From assembly GCF_003143775.1 (NCBI RefSeq), contig NZ_QFRJ01000010.1:1-64000 (forward strand): 64,000 nucleotides of DNA. Reading direction: 5' to 3'. The stretch comes from Brumimicrobium oceani (GTDB lineage Bacteria > Bacteroidota > Bacteroidia > Flavobacteriales_D > Crocinitomicaceae). The notes under the pieces were generated by a model that was not told the origin of the DNA, made no database searches, and saw only the letters and a program-made list of their open reading frames with translations. How positions within the stretch are numbered: position 1 is the first letter of the stretch; each line of letters begins with the position of its first letter. The position numbers and the translations under genes were made by a program. Below are positions 8,195 to 17,800 of this stretch, piece after piece.

Positions 8195-10402
8195 TTATTT
8201 CACCACCTTAAAAGTCCTCACCGACTTCTCCGACCTCACAATCAATATATAAACTCCACTGTTCAATTCACCAGTATTAAAACTAAAACTCTTCGAAGCC
8301 TTTTTAGAAACCACAACACTTCCCTTTGCATCAATCATCTCAACAGAAAGCAACGCTCCGTTTTCATTGTTGATGTTTAACTCATCTGTAATTGGATTAG
8401 GATAAACTGAAATTCCATTCAACTCATTATCCTCAATTCCTAGCACATCAACAAAAACACAAGCAGAAGTATCCACACAAGGACCTTGGGTGATGATTAC
8501 CGCATAATCTCCATTGGCTGTTGGAGTGAATGTTTCTCCTGTTTCTCCTGTAATTACTGAACTATCTGCACAATTTATCCATTGATAAGCAAGGCCTGTA
8601 TCAACAACCGAAATTGTTTCATTACTTAAAGTCGTTGAAACATCTATATCACAATAAGGATCAACTCCGCATGGATAAATTTGATAACCGCTATCATAAG
8701 GAATTGAAGCATCATCTTGTTTTCCTATTCCTGTTAAATGGAAATAGGTGCCTGGTGTTGGTGTTGCTGATAATGCAGATGCTCCAGTAATGTAAACCGT
8801 AAATGTATCAATTGTGTTGGTGACTTCAATATTTCCATTAGTTGGCCACATCGTTTCACCGTTTACCAGTTCTAAGTTTTCTAATTTTATGAATTGACTT
8901 TCTGTTGTTTCATCTAGAACCATTGTAAGCGTTGAACTCTGAAGCGCAGCGCCTTGTTGAAGAACAGAAATAATATCTGGTTTGATCTGCAATAGTCCAT
9001 TAAATTGTGTGATTTCTCCTTCCACTTCAATTTCATCTCCTTCTGTGGGGATGTAGCCGTTTATATCCGTTGGACTAAAAAGTGTAATTCCATCATTGTT
9101 TGAATCAATTAGTGTAATGTCATAGCCTGAACTGCTGAAGTTTTGGCAATGCACAACACCTGAAATTTTAACGCTATCTCCGACAGATGTTCCTACACCG
9201 CTTGGATCACTTCCAGTAACTGCTCCAATTGTTGAAGGTGTATAGCTTGGCCCGCCACCTGTTGTTGAGGTTACGCAGATACCTTGGGTTTGCGTAGGCG
9301 TCATTATATAAGTTGTTCCATAACTTAAACCGTTACCATATTCACCGTAGTAATTTCTGCCACCCCAGTACCAAACAGTTCCATCTGTTTTGGTAGCCAT
9401 CACTATAAAGGAGTTTCTGGCTTGTACTGAACTCCAATTGGAGTCTGTACCTATTTGAGTAGGCACTAAACGGTCAGTTGTGGTTCCATCTCCTAGCTGA
9501 CCATGAGAATTAAGACCCCAAACCCATAATGTCCCATCATCTTTAATTCCGTATGAAGTATTAATTCCAGTAGTGAAACTTATCCATTTATCTGTAGTAA
9601 TTGGTTGAGGTGTATTAGTCACACTGGGAGTACCTCCCATTCCTAGACCTACCCCCCCCCCCCATGACCACAAGGTACTGTCTTGTTTTTGAGCCAATAT
9701 GTGCTGTGGCCCTAAACTCATAGTTAACCAATCGGAATCTGTCCCAACTTGGGTTGGAGTAGCAACAGTATAAGTACTTGAACCCATGACAATAATTGAT
9801 GAAGGGTTTGAGCCCCACCCCCAAATTGTACCATCAGACTTTATAGCAAAGGAAGTAGAACTGGTACCCGCTGAAATCTCCGCCCAATCAGTATCTGTTC
9901 CCACTTGAATAGGGGATAATTGCTCCGGTGTAGCGGGAGAGTTACCCAATTGGTAATTGTTATTTTGACCCCAAGCCCATATCGTACTATCTGATTTTAA
10001 AGCCAACGTAAAGTAGCTAGATGGAGAGACTTTCACCCAATCATTGGAAGTTGTTATTTGTTGAAATGAAGTAAACAACTGATTCGGTGAATTAACACCC
10101 AGGGAACCAAATTCGTTACCTCCAGCTCCCCAAAGGGTACCGTTATCTTTAATCACAAAAGTATTATGCTGTCCATTAGTCACTTTATTCCAATCCGTTT
10201 GAATTCCTAATTGAATTGGATTGGGTTCTACAATGTTTGTTGTTAACAAGGCTCCCCAAGCTCCCCAACCCCAACCCCAAAGTGTTCCATCAGGTTTTTG
10301 ACCTATAGTATGTGCACCTCCAAAAGTCAAGGTTTCATAGCACTGGGCTGAAATAGTTAAAGTTGATAATAACATGATTTTTAATAGTAGTATTTTTTTC
10401 AT
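8195..10402 (-). CDS. T9SS-secreted RCC1-like propeller protein
   Basis: A 735-residue protein with a signal peptide (residues 1-19), an RCC1/BLIP-II-type beta-propeller (about 25-375, repeats of xDGTLWxWGxNxxGQLG form), an OB-fold-like segment (about 395-475), a linker with two Cys, and a T9SS type-A sorting tail (about 665-735: YPNPITDELNIN ... GVYILIVRSEK ... FKVVK). It should cross the outer membrane through the T9SS and be anchored or released. The coding strand contains twelve consecutive G at 9652-9663, in frame as W-GGG-V. Any gain or loss of one G would truncate the protein before its sorting tail. The binding target is unknown. Confidence 0.85.
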   Translation of the reverse strand: MKKILLLKIMLLSTLTISAQCYETLTFGGAHTIGQKPDGTLWGWGWGAWGALLTTNIVEPNPIQLGIQTDWNKVTNGQHNTFVIKDNGTLWGAGGNEFGSLGVNSPNQLFTSFQQITTSNDWVKVSPSSYFTLALKSDSTIWAWGQNNNYQLGNSPATPEQLSPIQVGTDTDWAEISAGTSSTSFAIKSDGTIWGWGSNPSSIIVMGSSTYTVATPTQVGTDSDWLTMSLGPQHILAQKQDSTLWSWGGGVGLGMGGTPSVTNTPQPITTDKWISFTTGINTSYGIKDDGTLWVWGLNSHGQLGDGTTTDRLVPTQIGTDSNWSSVQARNSFIVMATKTDGTVWYWGGRNYYGEYGNGLSYGTTYIMTPTQTQGICVTSTTGGGPSYTPSTIGAVTGSDPSGVGTSVGDSVKISGVVHCQNFSSSGYDITLIDSNNDGITLFSPTDINGYIPTEGDEIEVEGEITQFNGLLQIKPDIISVLQQGAALQSSTLTMVLDETTESQFIKLENLELVNGETMWPTNGNIEVTNTIDTFTVYITGASALSATPTPGTYFHLTGIGKQDDASIPYDSGYQIYPCGVDPYCDIDVSTTLSNETISVVDTGLAYQWINCADSSVITGETGETFTPTANGDYAVIITQGPCVDTSACVFVDVLGIEDNELNGISVYPNPITDELNINNENGALLSVEMIDAKGSVVVSKKASKSFSFNTGELNSGVYILIVRSEKSVRTFKVVK
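9652..9663 (-). repeat. G12 homopolymer inside coding sequence
   Basis: Twelve C on the plus strand are twelve G in the RCC1-like gene, encoding W-G-G-G-V in the propeller. It is the longest G/C homopolymer I noticed in the window and sits in a surface protein gene. Confidence 0.9.
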
Positions 10403-10417
10403 GGTTTTATATTTTAA

Positions 10418-10444
10418 AACGGGGTAGGTAAACCCTACCCCGTT
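10418..10444 (-). terminator. Hairpin between tail pseudogene and RCC1-like gene
   Basis: A perfect 11-bp stem (AACGGGGTAGG at 10418-10428 with its complement at 10434-10444) with a 5-base loop. On the minus strand it follows the stop of the sorting-tail remnant and is followed by TTTTAAAATATAAAA, so it fits a terminator of the now-broken upstream gene, or a leader hairpin for the RCC1-like gene. Confidence 0.55.
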
Positions 10445-10470
10445 ATGGTTATTAATATTTCAAATTATTT

Positions 10471-10690
10471 TTATTCAATAATCAACTTTTGCTGCATTGT
10501 ATGTCCATTACTTTGTCGAAGGACAACAATATAAACTCCAGCTTGAAATTTACTGGTATTCAACGCAACTTCGTCCTTTGCTGAACGCAAATTGTGCTTA
10601 GCTACGCTTCGTCCAGATAAGTCATAAACTTCTAAGTCTCCTTCTGATGACGACATTTCATAGTAAACGGTTGCCTTTGGTAATTAGCTT
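10471..10690 (-). pseudogene. Remnant of a T9SS sorting tail
   Basis: The minus strand encodes PKATVYYEMSSSEGDLEVYDL..., a textbook T9SS type-A tail with GVYIVVLRQSNG and a final QKLIIE, but an in-frame TAA lies just before it (about 10684) and no signal peptide or passenger is attached. An ATG at 10656 is inside the tail itself. I read this as the end of a secreted-protein gene whose body has been deleted. Upstream DNA still carries a promoter-like box (11061-11068) and a hairpin, consistent with a deletion between promoter and tail. Confidence 0.6.
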
Positions 10691-10997
10691 CGTTGAGGGC
10701 TTCGTCGTTGATAATTACTTCACCACCTCTTTTTTCTCTTTGCCCCTCAAATTCGGCAATGCTCCGTGCAGCTCTGTGAAAACCCTCCTTTATCTCTGTG
10801 TAAAACCTCATAAACACCTCTGCTAATAATATTTGGTAAGCTTTTGGAGTTTCATTGGTTGCCGAAATCCATATCCTATTACAGAACTATAGCTAAGAAC
10901 TTGTGTAGCCTGGCGAAAACAATTTGTTAAGGATAAAAAGATGTGATGTAAAGCAAGGCAAGGCATGCATAGTAACAAAGTGTCCTAAAATAATAAT

Positions 10998-11068
10998 TGG
11001 AGATAAAGGCGGGCGCCCTTATCTCCAATCAAACACTACTACTTATGAAACCTAACACTGCAAAGATA
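10998..11068 (-). promoter_or_regulatory. Orphan promoter and leader hairpin
   Basis: TATCTTTG on the minus strand (11061-11068) fits TAnnTTTG. Downstream on the same strand is a 10-bp stem, TTGGAGATAA/TTATCTCCAA (10998-11029). No intact gene follows within 400 bases; the sorting-tail remnant is next, so this is probably the control region of the deleted gene. Confidence 0.4.
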
Positions 11069-11217
11069 CTAAATTTATTCTCCCGGTATCACTTACCATG
11101 GTATTTATTTTGTAAATAAATGTTAATTAAATATTCCCTATCGACAGAGCCCTCTACAAATCAGTGATAACAACGCTTTTAGTAAATTCTATAAACTGAA
11201 TTATTTTTAATAATAAA

Positions 11218-11337
11218 ATGCTTGTCGGGAACTTTACGAGCCATTTGATAAAATTCAATAGAAAATGCTTCTCTATTTAACTTGACAAGACCCTTCCATC
11301 TTTGAAAATCATAATTTTCAACAGATCAGGATGACAG
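11218..11337 (+). repeat. Interspersed element: 5' module plus variable hairpin
   Basis: ATGCTTGTCGGGAACTTTAC at 11218, then 73 bases to CCCTTCC (11291), an 8-bp stem TTGAAAAT/ATTTTCAA (11302-11321) and the border AGGATGACAG (11328-11337). The phrase GAGAGGGGAAAA follows, as it does after the copy at 58730. Confidence 0.6.
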
Positions 11338-11394
11338 TTGTAGAAATAAGGGAGTAAACGAGAGGGGAAAAACAGTTCTTTGTTATTACTTCGT

Positions 11395-11847
11395 TCAGAA
11401 AAACAATCTCCCATTGATCCACTCAGGATCTAGCGTTGCACCAATTTTCTTATAAAACTGAATTGCAGATTCATTCCAATCCAATACTTGCCAATCCATT
11501 CTTTTCACGCCCATTTCTTTGGCTTCGTCGACCAAAATTTGAAATAATTTTTGACCTATTCCTCCTCTGCGAAATTCAGGTTGGATGTATAAATCTTCAA
11601 GGTAGAGGCATCTTCCTCTCCAAGTGGAATAAGAGACATAGTAGAGTGCCATTCCTCTAATTACACCGTCAATTTCATAAACGAAGCAATCACAAATTTT
11701 ATCATCAAACAAATCGATGGCCAATTGTTCGGGTGTGTTCATAACTTCATCCGGCGCTTTTTCAAAATCTGCCAATTCTTGGACAAGTCCCATGAGCGCT
11801 ATTTCGTCTCCCCTTCTGGCTTTCCTGATATTTGTTTGACCTTTCAT
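11395..11847 (-). CDS. GNAT family N-acetyltransferase (SSAT-like)
   Basis: A 150-residue GCN5-related acetyltransferase. The YYVSYSTWRGRCLYLEDLYI strand pair, acetyl-CoA loop RRGGIGQKLF (about 94-103), and VLDWNESAIQFYKKIGA near the C-terminus resemble the spermidine/spermine (diamine) acetyltransferase subgroup, so a small amine substrate is plausible but unproven. It starts 12 bases after the sprA stop on the same strand and is likely the last gene of the maeB-ruvA-sprA unit. Confidence 0.85.
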   Translation of the reverse strand: MKGQTNIRKARRGDEIALMGLVQELADFEKAPDEVMNTPEQLAIDLFDDKICDCFVYEIDGVIRGMALYYVSYSTWRGRCLYLEDLYIQPEFRRGGIGQKLFQILVDEAKEMGVKRMDWQVLDWNESAIQFYKKIGATLDPEWINGRLFF

Positions 11848-11859
11848 TACATCCGCTTC

Positions 11860-14800
11860 TTAAAGACCACCTAGATTAAACCTCACCCTTAACCCAGCGG
11901 CAATATTTCCAGTTACATAAGAAGTTGCTACCGTTGGATCTGTTAATTGCTGATCGTAGAACAATGAAACCGTTAAGTTTTTCCCTACAAGATAATCTGC
12001 GCTTGAACGAATTGAGAATACACGCTGACCTGCTGTTGCTTGCGTTGTGTTTTCAACCACTTTTCTAATCACAGTAATGTTATCTCTAATGGATAAATCT
12101 ATTCGGATATTCAAGTCTGAAGGTTTTAGTTTGTTTCCTTGGAAAGTTAAAGGAAGTCTAAAATTCGTGAATTTATATCCAGATCCAATCACAATCTCAG
12201 TTCCAATCATTTCTGTTAATTGGTTATTAGCCAAAGACAGAGAGGAAGAACGTTCTTTACTGATTTCGAACTTGGTTAATAGTCCGTTTCCATTGATTTT
12301 CCATGTTGCATCAAATCCTATTAAAGGGGAGAAACGCTCTGAAATAGTAATGTTTTGTACTTGCTGCTCAGAAATAAAATTATCGTTGATATCTCGTGCA
12401 GATAAATAACCGTCATCATCCACCTCGGCATTCAAATTGGTTTGCATTCCTGCTACGGTAACAGAGGAATTATAACCATGGCGCAAAGTAAAGTTTTGAA
12501 CGTATTTCTTAAAGAAATCAAATTTCGTCAATCCATTATAAGAAACTTGCCAGTTTGGAAGTGGTACATTTCTCACTGGTGAAATAGTTTTTCTAGAAGT
12601 TTTCTTTCCTGAGAAAGTATTTAAGAAAGCCCCTATTAACACATCCTGCTGACTTGGTCCGTAACCATCCACATATCCTGCGCTATCCGAAACGCTATAT
12701 GGATTCCCTTCTCCTAACACTTGGGAAACTTCTTCCCTTTTTGCCCTCAGGTTATCAAAGGAAGGTGAACGGAATTCGCTATCCATTACTTCAAATGCCG
12801 AGCGAATAGAAATAGTTGAATAACTCAGTGTAGTAGTTTTAAACTCACTTTGATTCTCGAAATTCTGCAAACTGTCGGAGAATCTATAGTAAGACGAAGT
12901 ATTTTCAGTGAAATTACGTTTCATTGTTAAATCAACTTTCAAGTCTTTAATTGGTTCAATGCTCGCTCTCAAATTATAGTTTTGGGCATGCATGATGGTG
13001 TGTTGTGTATTCAAACCACTGGTGTCTACAACAAATCCATTAGAACCAGCATAAGGTGCAAACTCAAATCCTGTTTCGTTTCCAAAAACATTTCTTTGTT
13101 GCTGCCCTATCGCGAATCCTCTAATTTTGCTGTCACCGAACATTGTGCTGTTCATTCCAAAGAATTGTGCTTCCTCATTGAAACCAGGCAATAACATTCC
13201 GTCGTTTTGTGTATAGGTCCCAGAAATAGTTCTTACACTCATTAATGCCCTAGCCGCAAAACCAGTAATTGGGTGATAAGGTTTACCAAATTTCTCCTGA
13301 TTTTTTTCTTCTCTTTCTTCTTGAGCTGCTATACGCTCCTCTTGATTTTCTAGTCTTGGCTCTTTGTTTTCAAGTTTTCTCTCCACTTTGGCCAACTCTT
13401 TTTGATGTTCAACAAGTTCGTCGGTTTCTAGTTGATCAACTTTAACTTTCTCAAGTTCTTCGAGCTTTTTCTGTAGTTTTCCTACTTTTTTAGCCAAACG
13501 ACTATCGTTTTTAGTATTTCCACCACCTCGGTTGCCTCCCCTATTGTTTAGGTTTCTGTTGCCCATTGCTCCACGCATAGAAGCTCTTCCCCCTCTACCA
13601 TCGTCGATGATTTTCTTTAAGAAATCTGACTTCTTGTATAAAGTCAACATATTCATTTGTGCCGTAGTATTTATAGTTCGGCTATTTTGAATTGTATTTC
13701 CAAAGGCTTCTTGTCCTAGGTTTGGTCTTGTCCATTCGTAAGAACCGCTGTAGCGAATATTAGAATTAATAAAGTCCAATGCTGGGATTTTATTGAACGG
13801 TAGATTGTAAGTTACATTATAGGTTTGATCGTAACGCATGGCTTTACCTAAAGTTCTGATTTGAGTTCTTACAGAATCGCGGAATTCTCTATATAGTTCA
13901 GGACTTTCATTTCTATCTACCTGTCCCGCTGGTTCATCAATAATAGCACTCGTATTAGATGAGAAATCAAACTTCAAATTTCGCGTTAAGTCATATTTGA
14001 AATCGAATCTTCTGTTCCACGTAAAGTTTTTCAGATAGATTGGTTGGAATTCAAAATCAGTATTAGGAATATTATTTCTAATCTGTCTTTCATTATAATT
14101 ACGAATCAAGTTATTCTTAACGCTAATGTTTTTAGCACCTAGATAAAAATTCGTTGATTTTACCAAATCCCACCATTTCGATTTCCCCATAAATTTGGAA
14201 TTCTTGAATGGCTCCCAAAGTGTTGGTGTACCATTATAAACATAGTTCACACCTCCTTTCCAAATTTTCGTTCTATCATAATTCGTTGTAAAATCTCTGT
14301 GCATATCTTCACTGTAAGCGAAATTCAAAGAGAAGTTACTGATGTCCCAAAGATGCGCTTCTGCACCTGGTTTTCTTTGTCGTCGAACATTTGTAAAGTT
14401 AAACGATTTTCTTTCTGTGAAATCTCGTCCGTCTTTTAATCGTTGCTTACGCTCTTCTGCATCATAGGAAGAAAGCTCAACATCTGGATTATAAGGATCA
14501 AAGCGTGGATTAATTGTTCCCACTGAATAAGTGTACAAGAATGGAATATCCATTTTAGCGCCTTCACCTAATAATTGACCCAACTGTGCATTAGCAGAAA
14601 GGTCTAAACTTAAACGTGTGTCTCTCTGACGATCAGAAACTCGACTATCTATGCTTCCCCAGTTTAAACCGCTGTATGCTCCAGCAACTTGTACGGTAGC
14701 AAAATCGGCGATTTGTAAATTAGCTTGTGCCAATGCAGCAGAACCTCCTTCGTTTTGGAATTCTGTTAAACGCAACTCATTCACCCAAACCTGCACACAT

Positions 14801-17800
14801 TTGGAAAGTCCATCATCAGGTTTCCAAGGATTATCTGCATTTTGAGCTGGATTTCGAACTCCAATCATGATGGTTTTCACATCTGTTAAATTCGGGTTTC
14901 CTTTCACCTTCATCATTCTTGGTGGATGATTCACATTATTAATATCAGAACTCCCCGGTTTGTGGCTTACTTGCTTAGCATATTCGATATTAAATGCAGC
15001 GCCAGAACCTGGTTGATCTAAGGCGTTATTTCTTTCTTTTTTCAATGCAATTAAGTCATCAAATACAATTCTCAAATTATTTTCTTCTGGCCAAATTTGT
15101 AAGTCCTGAGTTACTCCCCATTGACTAATTTTCATTGGCACTTCATACTCATAATAGTTCTCCTTAAAGTCTGTTCCTAAACGAATGAAAACCGTAACGT
15201 CTTCATCATTCAGCGGATTGGTGGCTTCCACTTCTTCGGCATGCAGGTACAATTCTAAATTCTTGTACATAATCATGTCCATTCCTACATTCTTGGTGGC
15301 CGCCCGAGCATCACCGTCTTTTAAGTTACACACCTCAATGGTCATCGATTGCTCATTCAACTGTCTTTGGAACTGTTGAGATGGATCAACTTCTCTTAAA
15401 ATTCCTGGTGGAATAACATATTTAATAGGTTCACGCTGATCGTGTTCTTCAACGTTAACAGCTCCAATATTAAAAGCGGTTAAGTCTGGGTCGGTTTGAA
15501 CTCCATCGCCTGGTTGAGTTAAACTTTCTCTGAATTTTCTCCACTCACCTCTTACCAGTTCTAGTTTAGCAAAACGCAAGGTTGTTTCTTCTTCAAAGGC
15601 CTTCATAAACATTCTCATGAAGCGAATTGAACGGAAATCTGAAATACCGTTTACTGCTTTTTCTGGGTTTCTTACAGGAATTCTAAATTGATACCATTTG
15701 TAATCTTTGTCTCCTTTAGCATATTCCCTTGTGTTAATGATGTAGTTCTTTCCAACTTGTAAATCATTCTGACGCAAAGAAACTTTATATTGGAAGTAAC
15801 TTTCGGATTCACTTAAGTTATTGTCGCGGTTAACATCCTCCATGTCTGGAGTGTTGGTTGCTTGCGTAGGATAACCATCATTATTAATTTGTGCAGACAT
15901 CTCTGGAGTTGGTGAGTTTCCTTCATGACCGTTCCAGTATTTATACCTGCGAATAATGCCCTCTTCATTTGAATCATATCGGTCATCACGATAATAATTG
16001 TAGTTATCTTTTGAAACATCGGCTAGAATTTCATTTTTTGCCGCTTGAGAAAGTGTTCCATTTGTTTGCACCCAGTTTACGAAATTCGCAAAAGCTTCAC
16101 GCTCCTTTGCATCATCATAACCATCTAAACCAACATCTTGGGCTGCTCTGGTTTCTGGGTCATTATCAAACGCATTTACCACAACTTGCTGCGTTGAAAC
16201 TCTTGCCCAGTTCGTTTCGTCTGTGTTTTCTGTGTTTGAAAACTCTCTGGGTAAACCATTTTCAAAACTCTTTCTTGAATCTGGTAAAACATCTTCCGAA
16301 AGATTTCCTATGTTGAAATATAAATCTCCTCCTGTATGATTCGTATTTGGATCTTGAAGCTCTTGATCTTCATTAAATGGATCCAACATCCAGAATTGAA
16401 TGTATTCTACGTTGGTTTCTTCGAAATTTGTTGTCGTTAAAGAACGCATAATTCCATTCCATCTCTCCTGAGGGTCTATGAACTCACCATCCGTATTTAC
16501 TGTATTGGTTGTGTCATAGTTATACATTCCTCTTTCCTTTGGATAGAAAGTCATATTAAAAACAGGTAGGTTTAATATATCACCTGTTGCGGGTTGAGTA
16601 TTCGGGAAAATGTCTGTCTTATTTACAATGGAAACATTCATATTTTCCGTCTCCTCTGGATTATCGGCAATATGTTGTGGTGTAATTGCACGATTTTCAT
16701 GGAACATTGGATCAATAGAATACCAAGATAAATGAGAACGCTTAAATCCTGCGGCCAAATTGTTTTTTAAAGCTGCTTCGGGAAACAAGTTAGATTGTCC
16801 TTGTGGAATAGAGGCTAACTTCCAAGAGGAGAAGTTCTTTAAATCTATAGTGGATTGACTTCCTTCGAAATCATCTACATAAGAAATTCCTTCTTTTGAA
16901 ATTGCCCTTGGCGTTCCAGGAATCAAATGTGCTACCTCTGCATTTAAAGTTAAAGTAGACATTTGTTTAGTGGAAATAGTAGGTATAAAGTTGATTAGCT
17001 TCGTTAAGAAAGGAATATCTGTTCTGTAGGAGACGTTTGCTCCAACAATATTGTTTTTGAAAGGCTCGTCTCCAATATCTACTTTTTGGGTAATTGGCCT
17101 TTCGGTCATTCTCATCCATGTTGCTCCAACATTAAAGTCTGGATTAATCATGTAGTTCAGATGCGTTCCCATGAGGGATTTATTTTGGAAACCAAACACC
17201 GAGTTACTTTCTATTGAGATTTTAATATCTGCATTTGATTCTAGAACGGCGCTGTTCAATATTTTAACTCGTCCTAAATTATAATCTACGGTAAAATCAG
17301 TTCCTTCTTGTAAACGAATTCCTCCGGCGGTAACAACTACAGCTCCTTCCGGAACATTTAATGCATTTAAAGGAATTTCGTCACTCACAGAGGACTCATA
17401 CTTCCCTACAAAATAGAACCTATTTTTCTTTGGAACTTGTTGGGCAGCAATTTTAGTAGAGTCGTACAATTCATCAAAAGCTACGCTATTGGCTAACTGA
17501 GGATTTTGAGCCTCAATCATTGCTTGTCTCACCGTTTCTCCAAATGGTTCGATGGTACTGAAATAAATTCGTCCATTTCGGGTATTAATCGTTCCTCCAT
17601 TTGTGGCCTGATTCCCATTAAATGTAATAGGTAAAAAGTCAAACACTCCATCTTGTTGTGCTCGGTTATTCTGATTTAACCTGTCCATCCCCACAACATC
17701 AATTACTTGTTTGTCATCTAAGTTTGGATAAGGAAGGAAATTTACCAATAAACTATTGTTTGGATTATTGTATAAAATGTCTAATCTAAATCCTTCTTGA

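Larger units (their letters stand above)
10691..11394. other. Intergenic: relics of a lost secreted-protein gene
   Basis: About 700 bases without a gene. Bases 10735-10815 are ACGCAGAG-type repeats (with ATTCGGCAATGCTC). Bases 10820-11000 show nothing recognisable. Bases 11000-11068 hold a hairpin and a -7-like box on minus, and 11218-11337 hold an interspersed hairpin element. Confidence 0.5.

Noticed and set aside
10632-10817. A 61-codon minus-strand open frame next to the sorting-tail remnant
   Set aside because: Half of it is ACGCAGAG repeat and the rest is out of frame with the tail; no family recognised.
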